Source: Alcanivorax sp. DG881
GTDB lineage: Bacteria; Pseudomonadota; Gammaproteobacteria; Pseudomonadales; Alcanivoracaceae
Length of the DNA: 62,505 nt
Direction of reading: 5' to 3'
Assembly (NCBI RefSeq): GCF_000155615.1
Contig: NZ_DS989915.1
Span: 3,528,145 to 3,590,649 of the forward strand
Part shown: positions 50,237 through 59,248 of the stretch, piece after piece
Position numbering within the stretch: position 1 is the first letter of the stretch
Layout: each line of letters starts with the position of its first letter
Program-made: the position numbers and the translations under genes
The notes under the pieces: generated by a model
Told to the model about the DNA's origin: nothing
The model's input: only the letters and a program-made list of their open reading frames with translations
The model's database searches: none

Positions 50237-52207
50237 GTGGCGGTAGAAATCGGGCATCTTTCCCTGTGGTTGGCACTGGCTGCTGCCCTGTGCCTATCAG
50301 TTTTTCCCCTGATTGGCGTTTATCGCAACCTGCCTGCCTGGCAGTGGTATGCCCGTCCGTTGGCCTGGGTGCAGTGGTTGGCCATGACCGTTGCCATGGT
50401 CGCGCTGGGCTATTCTTTCTATATCAATGATTTTTCCGTGGCCTATGTGGCCGGACACAGCAACTCTGCGCTGCCGCTGGAGTATCGTCTGTCTGCTATC
50501 TGGGGCGGCCACGAAGGGTCCCTGTTGCTGTGGGGCTGGATGCTGTCCGGCTGGGCGGCCATGGTCGGGTTGTTGAGCCGCAGTGTGCCATTGCCGATGG
50601 TGGCGCGGGTGCTGGCGGTCATGGGGATGATTTCCGTGGGCTTCATGTTGTTCATGCTGCTCACCTCCAACCCCTTTGACCGCAACCTGCCCTGGTTCCC
50701 GCTGGATGGCGCCGACCTGAACCCGCTGCTGCAAGACCCCGGGCTGATTATTCACCCGCCCATGCTTTATATGGGCTATGTCGGTTTCTCCGTGGCGTTC
50801 GCGTTTGCGGTGGCAGGGTTGCTGATGGGCAATCTGGACCCGGCGTGGGCCCGCTGGGCGCGGCCGTGGACCACGGTGGCGTGGAGCTTTCTGACCGTGG
50901 GGATCGCACTGGGCTCTTGGTGGGCCTATTACGAACTCGGCTGGGGTGGCTGGTGGTTCTGGGACCCGGTGGAAAACGCTTCCCTGATGCCATGGCTGGC
51001 GGGCACCGCCCTGATTCATTCCCTGGCCGTGAGCGAAAAGCGCAACATGTTCCGCGCCTGGACGGTGTTGCTGGCGATCATTACCTTCTCTCTGAGTTTG
51101 CTGGGGACTTTCCTGGTGCGCTCCGGGGTGCTGACGTCGGTCCATGCCTTTGCCAATGACCCGGCCCGAGGGGCCTTTATCCTCGGTTTCCTGATTGTGG
51201 TCGCCGGTGGGGCATTGATCCTGTTTGGCCTGCGGGCGTCGGCGTTGCGCAGTAATACCGGATTCAAGCCGGTATCCCGGGAAGCCTTCCTGTTGGGTAA
51301 CAACCTGATTCTGCTTACGGCCACCTCTGTGGTGCTGATGGGGACGCTGTTCCCGTTGATCGGCGAAGCACTGGACATGAAAATCTCCATCCGCAGCCCT
51401 TATTTCAATGGCTTCTTTGTGCCATTGGCCTTTGTGCTGATTCTGCTGATGGTGCCGGGCATGTTCAGCAACTGGAAACGCCAGGACGGCAACACCCTGC
51501 TCAAGCGCATGGCGTTGCTGGCCCCCGCTGCCATTATTGCCGGCTGGTTTGGCTCCCGCCTGCCAGAGCCAAGCCCCTGGCAGGGCGTGTTGGCGATCAT
51601 GCTGGCGCTGTTCCTGGTGTTTGCCCACGTGGACGATGTGGTTCGCCGGGCCCGTGCCTACAAGCAAGGTTTTGTCTCCGGGCTGGGCAAACTGGGCCGC
51701 GGCTACTGGGGCATGGTGTTGGCCCATTGCGGCCTGGCGGTATTGATTGCCGGCATTACCCTGGTCAGCTTCCACGAAGTGGAGCGTGATATTCGCATGG
51801 CGCCGGGGGATACAGCCAAACTGGGGGACTACACCTTTGTGTTCGACAGCCTGGATGAATACCGTGGCCCCAACTTCGATTCCACCCGTGGTCATTTCCA
51901 CGTGAGCCATGACGGTGACCCGGTGGCGGTGATGCACCCGGAAAAACGCACCTATCACGCCAGCCGTCAGGTCATGACCGAGGCGGCGATTGATGCCGGT
52001 TTCTGGCGCGACCTTTATGTGGCCCTGGGTGAGCCGCTGGATAAAAGCAATGCCTGGGCAGTGCGCATTTACTTCAAACCGGGGATTCGCTGGATCTGGC
52101 TGGGCGCCTTGATCATGGCTCTCGGTGGCGCCCTGGCGTTGACGGACAAACGTTATCGCCGCAACCGTTTTGCGACCAACGACGCAGGAGCTGCCAATGA
52201 AAGCTAA
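50237..52207 (+). CDS. ccmF: Cytochrome c-type biogenesis haem lyase subunit CcmF
   Basis: A 656-residue inner-membrane protein starting with GTG after TAAGGAG. It has about 15 hydrophobic segments. The WWD haem-handling domain is GWGGWWFWDPVENASLMPWL (about 233-252), and VVLMGTLFPLIGEAL and the C-terminal periplasmic region (about 510-600) are typical. It attaches haem to apocytochrome c with CcmH. It opens a ccmF-ccmG-ccmH-ccmI set. The normal partners ccmA-E are not upstream; fabA is. Confidence 0.96.
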   Translation: MAVEIGHLSLWLALAAALCLSVFPLIGVYRNLPAWQWYARPLAWVQWLAMTVAMVALGYSFYINDFSVAYVAGHSNSALPLEYRLSAIWGGHEGSLLLWGWMLSGWAAMVGLLSRSVPLPMVARVLAVMGMISVGFMLFMLLTSNPFDRNLPWFPLDGADLNPLLQDPGLIIHPPMLYMGYVGFSVAFAFAVAGLLMGNLDPAWARWARPWTTVAWSFLTVGIALGSWWAYYELGWGGWWFWDPVENASLMPWLAGTALIHSLAVSEKRNMFRAWTVLLAIITFSLSLLGTFLVRSGVLTSVHAFANDPARGAFILGFLIVVAGGALILFGLRASALRSNTGFKPVSREAFLLGNNLILLTATSVVLMGTLFPLIGEALDMKISIRSPYFNGFFVPLAFVLILLMVPGMFSNWKRQDGNTLLKRMALLAPAAIIAGWFGSRLPEPSPWQGVLAIMLALFLVFAHVDDVVRRARAYKQGFVSGLGKLGRGYWGMVLAHCGLAVLIAGITLVSFHEVERDIRMAPGDTAKLGDYTFVFDSLDEYRGPNFDSTRGHFHVSHDGDPVAVMHPEKRTYHASRQVMTEAAIDAGFWRDLYVALGEPLDKSNAWAVRIYFKPGIRWIWLGALIMALGGALALTDKRYRRNRFATNDAGAANES

Positions 52208-52754
52208 TTCACCCTGGGTGTTTCTGCCCCTGGTCGGCTTTGTGCTGCTGGCGGTGCTGTTGGCCAGTGGCCTGGGCCGTGATCCGCAGGAGCTGCCTTC
52301 AGCCCTGGTGGGCAAGCCGGTGCCGTCATTTTCCCTGCCGTCCTTGCTGACCGAAGAAACCTATACCGAGGATTCCCTGAAAGGGCGCTGGCAGTTATTG
52401 AATGTGTGGGCCACCTGGTGCCCGACCTGCCATGTGGAGCACCCGTACCTGCTGGAACTGGCGGCACGAGGTGTGGCCATTTCCGGGTTGAACTACAAGG
52501 ACGAGCTGCCGGCTGCCCGCGAGTACCTGGCCAATCTGGGCAATCCCTTCACCCATGTGATTGTGGATGCCGACGGTCAACTGGGGCTGGATCTGGGGGT
52601 TTATGGGGCCCCGGAAACCTTCTTGATCAACCCGGCAGGGGAGATCGTGTTACGCCATGCGGGTGACTTGAACGCCCGCGTCTGGGACGAAAAGTTTGTT
52701 CCTTTATTGCCCACACAGGCGCCAGCGCCGGGGCAGGGTGAGGGAGAAGAATAA
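52197..52754 (+). CDS. ccmG: Cytochrome c biogenesis thioredoxin CcmG/DsbE
   Basis: A 185-residue membrane-anchored thioredoxin. One N-terminal helix (about 8-25) anchors it to face the periplasm. The active site is WATWCPTCHVEHP (C75, C78), and GAPETFLI holds the cis-Pro-like site. It reduces the CXXCH disulfide of apocytochrome c before haem ligation. The start overlaps the ccmF end by 11 bases and follows CAGGAGCTGCC. The stop overlaps the ccmH start. Confidence 0.95.
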   Translation: MKANSPWVFLPLVGFVLLAVLLASGLGRDPQELPSALVGKPVPSFSLPSLLTEETYTEDSLKGRWQLLNVWATWCPTCHVEHPYLLELAARGVAISGLNYKDELPAAREYLANLGNPFTHVIVDADGQLGLDLGVYGAPETFLINPAGEIVLRHAGDLNARVWDEKFVPLLPTQAPAPGQGEGEE

Positions 52755-53191
52755 TGCTGCGTATTGTGTTGCTGCTGATGCTGTCCATGCCGGCTTTTGC
52801 GGCCATTGATGTTTATCAGTTCGATAATGAACAGCAGGAACAGCGTTTTCGTATCCTCTCTGAGGAATTGCGTTGCCCGAAATGCCAGAACCAGAGCATC
52901 GCGGATTCCGATGCCGGCATTGCCCAGGATATGCGAACGCGAGTGCATACCATGATCCTGGAAGGCAAAAGCGATGAGGACATCGTCGACTACTTTGTGT
53001 CCCGTTATGGTGATTTTGTCAGCTATCGTCCGCCAGTGAATGCCGGTACATCCATTCTGTGGCTGGGGCCTATTTTGCTGTTACTGGGGGGCGCTGTACT
53101 GATCGTCATTTTGCTGCGTAACGCCAGCCGTAAAGCGGCAGCAGACGATGAGGCATCCCAGGATAAAGAACCGGAAGAGGGCACGAAATGA
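52754..53191 (+). CDS. ccmH: Cytochrome c biogenesis protein CcmH/CcmL
   Basis: A 145-residue protein with a signal peptide (MLRIVLLLMLSMPAFA), the redox motif LRCPKCQNQSIADSDA (C41, C44) and a C-terminal membrane helix (about 98-117). It takes part in apocytochrome reduction and presents the protein to CcmF. This is the short CcmH type, with the TPR part supplied by the separate next gene (CcmI). It starts on the last base of ccmG and overlaps ccmI by 4 bases. Confidence 0.95.
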   Translation: MLRIVLLLMLSMPAFAAIDVYQFDNEQQEQRFRILSEELRCPKCQNQSIADSDAGIAQDMRTRVHTMILEGKSDEDIVDYFVSRYGDFVSYRPPVNAGTSILWLGPILLLLGGAVLIVILLRNASRKAAADDEASQDKEPEEGTK

Positions 53192-54213
53192 TGTTGTGGG
53201 TAATGGCGCTGGTTCTGTTGCTGGTGATGGCCGCTGTGCTGTGGATGATGTGGCGCCGTGAAGGTCGCAAGGCCGGCAAGAATATGAAGGGGGCGCTAGG
53301 TATCCCGCTGGTCATGGCGGTTCTGGCCGGTGCCGGTTACGGGCTGATCGGCCTTAACGAACACACCGCCACCTGGTTGGAGCACCAGCAGGAATACGGT
53401 GAGGTGGCCCGGCAGATTATTGCCGGCCAGCCGCCGGAGAAAGCGGCCTCGGAAGTGCCCGCCGGGGCGCTGGTGCGGGTGCTGCAGTCCGAGCTCTCCC
53501 AGACGCCCTCTGCCGTGGGCTGGTACGCCCTGGGCGCTCTGTACGATCAACTGGGCGCGCCGGCGCAGACCGAAGAAGCGGCTCGCAAGGCCCTGCAGCT
53601 GAACCCGGATGATGCCGCCATGCACTTGCTGCTGGCTCGCGCCTTGATCGAAAAGAACGAAGCACGGCTGACCGATCCGGCGCTGGAGGAAATCCGCTGG
53701 GTGCTGGACCGTGAACCGAATCACGATGGTGCCTGGATGTTGCTCGCCATGTCCGCAGACCGGGCCGGGCGTTATGCGCTGTCAGAGCAGGCCTGGGCAT
53801 CCCTGTTGTCGCGGCACAGCGAAGGTGAAACCGCAGAGCTGTTGCAGCGCGGTCTGGATCGGGCCCGGGAACAGAAGCAGCGGGAAGGCGTTTTTGCCAA
53901 CCTTGCGGCTACGGTCAACGGTGAAGGCCTGCCGGCTGGCGGCACCTTGTTTGTGTTTTTGCGCAAGGCCGGCAGTGCCGGCCAGCCGCTGGCGGCGCAA
54001 CGCAAAGTGGTCACGCATTTCCCCATCACGGTGTCGCTGACCGCGGCCAACTGGCTGCAGGGCTATCCAGACGAGCAGGCGGACCTGGTCATTGGTGCCC
54101 GCTATACGCCAGCGCCGGGTGCCTCGGTGGATCAGGCGGCGATTACCGCCGTACCAGTTTCGTTACAACTTCCCCAGGCGCAGCCTGCAACCCTCAATTT
54201 GTCCCGCCAATAG
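53188..54213 (+). CDS. ccmI: Cytochrome c biogenesis factor CcmI/CycH (TPR)
   Basis: A 341-residue protein with two N-terminal membrane helices (about 3-20 and 38-56), then TPR-type repeats (about 80-215; GWYALGALYDQLGAPAQTEE, AWMLLAMSADRAGRYALSEQ) and a C-terminal beta-rich domain (about 225-340). It captures apocytochrome c C-termini for the haem lyase. Its ATG overlaps the ccmH stop. No terminator follows; a large palindrome at 54210-54255 does. End of the operon. Confidence 0.92.
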   Translation: MMLWVMALVLLLVMAAVLWMMWRREGRKAGKNMKGALGIPLVMAVLAGAGYGLIGLNEHTATWLEHQQEYGEVARQIIAGQPPEKAASEVPAGALVRVLQSELSQTPSAVGWYALGALYDQLGAPAQTEEAARKALQLNPDDAAMHLLLARALIEKNEARLTDPALEEIRWVLDREPNHDGAWMLLAMSADRAGRYALSEQAWASLLSRHSEGETAELLQRGLDRAREQKQREGVFANLAATVNGEGLPAGGTLFVFLRKAGSAGQPLAAQRKVVTHFPITVSLTAANWLQGYPDEQADLVIGARYTPAPGASVDQAAITAVPVSLQLPQAQPATLNLSRQ

Positions 54214-54255
54214 GGGCTTGCCGCCCCGGGCTGCGACCTAGGTCGCAGCCCCTAT
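54210..54255. repeat. Large palindrome at the end of the ccm operon
   Basis: GGGCTGCGACC (54228-54238), TA, GGTCGCAGCCC (54241-54251) is a perfect 24-base palindrome. The outer ATAGGGGCT/AGCCCCTAT (54210-54218 and 54247-54255) gives an alternative longer hairpin. It starts within the ccmI stop codon. There is no T tract, so it is more like a REP element than a standard terminator. Confidence 0.65.
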
Positions 54256-54393
54256 CCCTTGTGATGAAGGGGGCCTCAAGGTAAAGTTGCACCCCTTCGG
54301 AGGCAGGGTTCCTCTGATTTGTACACCCATACGCTTGGAAATTACGCCAGTTTACGCTGTCTGCAGCGGGCATTGCGCCCTCTCGTGGGGTGA

Positions 54394-55155
<762 letters not shown>

Positions 55156-55192
55156 TTATCCGCTTGTCAGTACCGATCAGGTGCTGATGATC

Positions 55193-55225
55193 AAAAACGG
55201 GAAGCTTCGGCTTCCCGTTTTTTTT
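55193..55225 (+). terminator. Rho-independent terminator after adk
   Basis: ACGGGAAGC-TTCG-GCTTCCCGT (55197-55218) is followed by eight T residues. Confidence 0.93.
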
Positions 55226-55348
55226 GGGGTGTATCGCGGATTAGAGCGAAAAGCACGTTCCAGCCTCTCGCACTGCGTAGGACGCTCAACGCCGAATGCC
55301 AGACGCGAAAACCACACAAACAGGAAACCAAACCCTGCTACCGCGCCG

Positions 55349-55395
55349 CTGTAGGCGTTCCTCTTGAGGGCCGAACCTCGCGAAGCGAGGGAATT
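55349..55395 (+). repeat. GTAGG-type REP element
   Basis: CTGTAGGCGTTCCTCTTGAGGG leads to CGAACCTCGCGAAGCGAGGG, with hairpin CCTCG-CGAA-GCGAGG-type pairing. It aligns with the element at 62388-62431 (CTGTAGGAGTTCCC..., CGAACCGCGCGAAGCGCG). Confidence 0.65.
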
Positions 55396-56191
55396 CCCAG
55401 CAGGCTGGCTTGTTCTGCAGATAACGTCGGGCGCCTGCCTGATCACCGCTGCCTGGCGATTAAAGCAACGGGGAAAGTGTCCTCATTGCTCACCGTCAAG
55501 CGGAGGGGGTTATTCTCTCAGGCAGGCACCGGGTATCAGGCGCCAGCGCCTCTGTGCGGTGTACTCGTCTGGCAAGACATCAAATATCCTCACCATTCTC
55601 TAATTCTGCGATGAGCCTTTTTATGCGCGCGCACTGTGGCGGATAGAGCGAGCCTGGCCCCATGAGGCCCGGTAGTAATGATTTCCCCGTAGCGCCCTCA
55701 CGGCCCTTCATAGTGTGAATATCACCCCTGCGCTGGCGACGGTCTTCGCCGTCGCTGCTCCGAAATCCATTAAGCCAGCAAGTGGCAGGGCCTTGTGGGC
55801 CGTATATCGAAGATGAAGCCTTCTCCCTTCAGTGAACCTTCTTTAGTAAGCCGCATTGCGGCGTGTTGGTATTTTCTTCCGCGTTCAGAAAAGGGTTGGC
55901 GTCCTGTTGCGAGTGCCTTGAGCAAGAAGAAAGAAGCTCGTGCGGGGATTGGTCTTTGCTTATTTAGAAAGCCAGCCCATGGAGGGGGCGACTCAGTCTC
56001 GGGCCTTGAAGAGTGAAGAATGAACGGCGTTTCTCGCCAAGCAATGGGACTGTTTTTTCTGACACGTTGTAACGGTTCTACACAATCGAGCTTATCGGTT
56101 TCCTGCGAATAGCCCGGCAAGGGCTGCGTATTTGGCGGGGAGAATCTGTCTTTTCTTGGCGCGATAGCGGTGGCGTCGTTTCTTTCCGGCG

Positions 56192-56446
56192 GTGTCTTTT
56201 ATACGTAAAGACGTTATCTCGGTAGTGTTAACAGGCCCTGGCAAAGCGCCTTTTCACATGGGAATAGATTTGTGTTGTTGTGTGAAACAGGGCGTATTGT
56301 TCACAACAGAGAGCGTAGAAAACGTGCAGAAATACTGCCCCAAGAAGATTCCGTCGTCGCTGGCGAGTAAATTAAACCACTTAAAAAAGAAAACGCAGAA
56401 GGCTAAAAGAGAAACGAAACAAAAGAGTGATGATCAACGGCTGTGA
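56192..56446 (+). CDS. Doubtful 84-residue basic protein
   Basis: The frame starts with GTG at 56192 and encodes MSFIRKDVISVVLTGPGKAP, then a Cys-rich stretch (LCCCVKQG) and a strongly basic Lys-rich tail (LKKKTQKAKRETKQKSDD). Base composition is lower in GC than neighbouring genes, and there is no clear ribosome binding site. The Lys-rich tail lies in the same AT-rich stretch as the promoter of the AlgP-like gene. It may be a small DNA-binding gene of foreign origin or not coding. No family recognised. Confidence 0.25.
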   Translation: MSFIRKDVISVVLTGPGKAPFHMGIDLCCCVKQGVLFTTESVENVQKYCPKKIPSSLASKLNHLKKKTQKAKRETKQKSDDQRL

Positions 56447-56563
56447 AAAAAATCAGAAAAATTAAAAGTAGGTTGATTAAATAATGTACCAACTGATTTT
56501 TTTTTATGCTATTTTCCACTTGTCGCAGTACTGATGACAATGCCATAGCTTAGGAGATCAATC

Positions 56564-57328
56564 ATGGCTCGAGCAAAGAAAGCCGCCGCGAAGAAAACTG
56601 CGGCGCGCAAACCCGCAGCGAAGAAAGCCGCCGTTGCAAAAGCACCGGCCGTTCCCAAGTCTGTTACTAACGCTGAAGCCAAGGTTAAATTGCAGGACAA
56701 GGCAGTAGCCCAGGCTGAAAAGAAAGTCACCCAGTCGCAAACCAAACTCGATAAGCATCGCGCCAAAATCGACGCAGAGAACGCCAAGCTGTCGAAACTG
56801 CGTGCCGATGTTGCCGCCAAGCGTGAAAAAGCGCAAAAGACCTCCACTGCCGCAGCCAAGCGTGCCGTTGAAACTGCACGCGGGCGTATGAACACTGCGC
56901 GTCTGAAACTTCAGGATATTCGTGGCGAAGCAAAACTGATTCGTGCCGAGATCCAGGCCGCCAAGAAAGTGGTTGCCCGCGAAGTGAAGAAACTGCGTAC
57001 GGCTGAGCGCAACTTCAAAGCCAAATTGCGTGATCACGAACGCAAGCTGGCGAAGAAAGCCAAGGCCGAGCAGAAGAAAGCAGAGCAGAAAGCCAAAGCA
57101 GCCGCACGTAAAGCGGCAGCGAAAGCCAAGCGTGTTGCCAAGAAAGCGACCGCTCGCAAGCCCAAGGCAGCTGCAAAAAAAGCAGCAACCAAAAAGCCTG
57201 CCACTAAAAAGGCGCCTGCCAAAAAAGCGGCTAGCAAGAAACCTGCAGCAAAAAAGGCAGCAACCCGTAAAGCGCCTGCCAAGAAAGCGGCACGTAAGCG
57301 TACCCCGGCCAAGAAGAAGTCCTCCTGA
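56564..57328 (+). CDS. AlgP-like histone H1-type DNA-binding protein
   Basis: A 254-residue protein, extremely rich in Lys and Ala. The N-terminal (1-30) and C-terminal (about 180-254) tails are built of KKAAxKK/PAKK repeats like histone H1 (for example KKPAAKKAATRKAPAKKAAR), around a helical coiled-coil core (about 35-175, LQDKAVAQAEKKVTQSQTKL). It resembles Pseudomonas AlgP/AlgR3, which binds DNA and affects alginate gene expression. It likely compacts nucleoid DNA. It has TAGGAG-like ribosome binding and a terminator. bfd and bfr follow, as near algP in pseudomonads this context is not identical. Confidence 0.8.
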   Translation: MARAKKAAAKKTAARKPAAKKAAVAKAPAVPKSVTNAEAKVKLQDKAVAQAEKKVTQSQTKLDKHRAKIDAENAKLSKLRADVAAKREKAQKTSTAAAKRAVETARGRMNTARLKLQDIRGEAKLIRAEIQAAKKVVAREVKKLRTAERNFKAKLRDHERKLAKKAKAEQKKAEQKAKAAARKAAAKAKRVAKKATARKPKAAAKKAATKKPATKKAPAKKAASKKPAAKKAATRKAPAKKAARKRTPAKKKSS

Positions 57329-57353
57329 TACGTCAGAAGGGTTTATGAAGGCC

Positions 57354-57380
57354 AAAAGCCCCGCTTTGCGGGGCTTTTTT
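57354..57380 (+). terminator. Terminator after the AlgP-like gene
   Basis: AAAAGCCCCGC-TTT-GCGGGGCTTTTTT, 25 bases past the stop. Confidence 0.93.
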
Positions 57381-57520
57381 ATGCCTGCCAGGCAAGGCCT
57401 GACCCTGGGATTGGCTGGGTGATAGAAGGGGAAAGCCCAGACGATTTAATTTTTTGCATATCGGTCGAGCGGCCTCGGTAACGCGAAATCAGGGCCTGGA
57501 GAATAGATTCCCAAAAGTAG

Positions 57521-57540
57521 TTGATAATGATTCGCGTTAG
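57521..57540. promoter_or_regulatory. Candidate Fur box upstream of bfd
   Basis: GATAATGATTCGCGTTA (57523-57539) matches the first half of the Fur consensus GATAATGATAATCATTATC perfectly and the second half poorly. It sits about 40-56 bases upstream of bfd, as expected for iron repression. Confidence 0.5.
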
Positions 57541-57578
57541 GTTTAGCATCCTTTCCAGAGATTGAGGAAAGGCGACTT

Positions 57579-57815
57579 ATGTACGTATGCATTTGTAAGG
57601 GCATTACTGACAACCATATACGGGAAGCGGTCGATTCTGGCTGCGACAGCCTGCGTGATCTTCGTCGGGAACTTGGGGTTGGAAGTCAGTGTGGTAAGTG
57701 TGCCCGTCACGCCCGCCAAATTTTGCGTGAGACCCGTAGCGCAAACGAGGCGACCTCTTTCTCGAACTCTTCTACTGCCGGTGAGGCGGTTGTTTTCTGG
57801 CCACAAACCGCATAA
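57579..57815 (+). CDS. bfd: Bacterioferritin-associated ferredoxin
   Basis: A 78-residue [2Fe-2S] protein starting MYVCICKGITDNHIREAV after GAGGAAAGG. The cluster cysteines are C4, C6, C38 and C41 (CIC...GSQCGKCARHA), the Bfd pattern. It passes electrons to bacterioferritin haem to release stored iron. bfr is next downstream (125 bases), and a Fur-like box precedes the gene, so it is probably induced in iron limitation. Length and motifs are standard, apart from a Ser/Thr-rich C-terminal extension of about 15 residues. Confidence 0.94.
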   Translation: MYVCICKGITDNHIREAVDSGCDSLRDLRRELGVGSQCGKCARHARQILRETRSANEATSFSNSSTAGEAVVFWPQTA

Positions 57816-57940
57816 ACAATCGTTCTCATTTGCATAAGCGCTTGTATTTGAAGCGCTTTTTTTCTCTCCTGCCTTGTCTCTGTCACACACTTGCTGAACA
57901 ATAGGGGTTACCCCAAGTTCATGTGACGGAGATACCCCCA

Positions 57941-58420
57941 ATGAAAGGCGACGCCAAAGCGATTGAGTTCCTCAACCGTGCACTCGGCAATGAGCTGGTA
58001 GCGATTAACCAGTACTTCCTCCACGCCAAGATGTACCAGGATTGGGGCTTGCAGGCACTCTATGCCAAGGAATATCACGAATCCATCGACGAGATGAAGC
58101 ATGCCGACATGCTGGTCGAGCGCATTCTGTTCCTGGAAGGCATTCCCAACCTGCAGGATCTGGGCAAGCTGATGATTGGTGAAAACACCAAGGAAATGCT
58201 GGAGTGCGATCTCAAGCTGGAGCAGATGGCTGTGCCAGACCTGCGTGAAGGGATTGCGTACTGCGAATCCATCCAGGATTACATCAGCCGTAACCTGCTC
58301 AAGGATATCCTCGAATCCGAAGAAGAGCACATCGATTGGCTGGAGACTCAGCTCGGTCTTATCGATAAAGTCGGCCTGGAAAATTACATGCAAAAACAAA
58401 TGGCTGCCGCAGAAGGCTGA
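57941..58420 (+). CDS. bfr: Bacterioferritin
   Basis: A 159-residue ferritin-like subunit; the start [20 protein letters not shown] is the family start, so the earlier in-frame codon at 57923 is rejected. The ferroxidase centre is E18, E51, H54 and later E94, E127 and H130, and the haem ligand is M52 (DEMKHAD). It forms a 24-subunit shell that oxidises and stores iron. CGGAG precedes the ATG. It is paired with bfd and followed by tRNA-Arg. Confidence 0.95.
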   Translation: MKGDAKAIEFLNRALGNELVAINQYFLHAKMYQDWGLQALYAKEYHESIDEMKHADMLVERILFLEGIPNLQDLGKLMIGENTKEMLECDLKLEQMAVPDLREGIAYCESIQDYISRNLLKDILESEEEHIDWLETQLGLIDKVGLENYMQKQMAAAEG

Positions 58421-58510
58421 TTGCCGAACTTTTAACCGATCTACGCTTGACTCACCGCGGGGCTTTCGGAATAATGCGCAGCCTCTCGCGGCGTTACAGC
58501 AACGAGATTT

Positions 58511-58587
58511 GCACCGGTAGCTCAGCTGGATAGAGCAACTGGCTACGAACCAGTAGGTCGGGGGTTCGACTCCCTCCCGGTGCACCA
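58511..58587 (+). tRNA. tRNA-Arg (anticodon ACG)
   Basis: A 77-base cloverleaf: GCACCGG acceptor stem pairing with CCGGTGC, D-arm AGCTCAGCTGGATAGAGC, anticodon stem ACTGG/CCAGT with loop CTACGAA (anticodon ACG), T-arm GGGTTCGACTCCC and encoded CCA. A34 is the target of TadA, encoded here at 34236. A terminator follows 13 bases later. Confidence 0.97.
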
Positions 58588-58600
58588 TACGAATAAAAGA

Positions 58601-58626
58601 AGGCTCCCAATCGGGGGCCTTTTTTT
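58601..58626 (+). terminator. Terminator after tRNA-Arg
   Basis: AGGCTCCC-AATC-GGGGGCCT is followed by seven T residues. Confidence 0.9.
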
Positions 58627-58628
58627 AT

Positions 58629-58668
58629 GCCGCTCTGCGGCCGCTGCACGCTTCACGCCGCATGCAAC
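58629..58668 (+). repeat. Terminator-adjacent dispersed repeat, reference copy
   Basis: GCCGCTCTGCGGCCGCTGCA followed by CGCTTCACGCCGCATGCAAC lies three bases after the terminator T tract. It is the clearest copy of the family seen at 2311, 34803 (minus) and 46791. The remaining interval to oadG (58669-58993) holds no gene. Confidence 0.7.
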
Positions 58669-58847
58669 AGGTTACGGGCCTCGCTGGCACGCTGTCCGAG
58701 TAGAGGTAGCGACCCCCTCAGTCTTCCCGACGCCGTATGGCACTTCATTCCATAGCGATATTTTTTACTCTACGGTCTGGATAAATCTGTCCTGCACGCC
58801 GTCAATTGATCAAAACCACCAACCCGTTCCTCGTATGTCTCATTGCG

Positions 58848-58861
58848 GATTGTCGACAATC
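58848..58861. promoter_or_regulatory. 14-bp palindrome upstream of oadGAB
   Basis: GATTGTCGACAATC is a perfect palindrome about 130 bases before oadG. Its TTGTCGACAA core has the shape of GntR/FadR-type operators, so an organic-acid-responsive GntR regulator is plausible. The regulator is not in the window. Confidence 0.45.
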
Positions 58862-58993
58862 TGTCTACATTGCCCTTAACCCCGCGAGAGCAATACCGGC
58901 TCACAAGGCCACCTTGATGCCCGCCCAAACGGCGGCGCCTTCGCTTTCGCACGCGGTGACTGAATCCGCTTTTGGAACCAAAAGGAGTGTTCC

Positions 58994-59233
58994 ATGAACG
59001 CTATGATGGCTCAGGGTGTCGAGCTCATGCTGGTTGGCATGGGTGTCGTGTTTGTTTTTCTGATTGTTCTGGTGGCCGTGACCACAGCCATGTCGACGCT
59101 GGTGCAGAAATTCGGCCGCGAGGAACCGGCGCCGCAGCCTGCTTCAGCCCCCCCGCAGGACATGCCTTCGCCGGCCATTATCAAAGCCATCGAAAAAGCG
59201 GTGCAGCAGCACCGCCAGTCTTCTCTGTCATAG
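58994..59233 (+). CDS. oadG: Oxaloacetate decarboxylase gamma subunit
   Basis: A 79-residue protein with one N-terminal membrane helix (MLVGMGVVFVFLIVLVAVTT, about 12-31) and a Pro-rich cytoplasmic tail, matching OadG. It holds the alpha and beta subunits together at the membrane. AAAGGAG precedes the ATG. It is the first gene of the oadG-oadA-oadB operon, 15 bases before oadA. Confidence 0.92.
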   Translation: MNAMMAQGVELMLVGMGVVFVFLIVLVAVTTAMSTLVQKFGREEPAPQPASAPPQDMPSPAIIKAIEKAVQQHRQSSLS

Positions 59234-59248
59234 ATACCGGATTATTCC

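Larger units (their letters stand above)
55226..56563. other. Long poorly coding interval between adk and the AlgP-like gene
   Basis: It holds a GCCAGACGCG word (55298-55307) and a GTAGGCG REP-like element (55349-55395). The rest, 55400-56180, has only weak frames (a 73-codon GTG frame at 55795 and its antisense), with no ribosome binding site or recognisable protein. GC drops sharply after about 56340, reaching AT-rich runs just upstream of 56564. Only the short frame at 56192-56446 has some support. Confidence 0.6.

Noticed and set aside
50297-52315. A 672-codon open frame antisense to ccmF
   Set aside because: It is a shadow in high-GC DNA, rich in His, Gln and Arg with no domain, and ccmF is certain.
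55770-56120. Minus-strand 116-codon frame (and the sense 73-codon frame) as a gene
   Set aside because: No ribosome binding site, no hydropathy pattern or family. Both frames use the same DNA, so at most one could be real.
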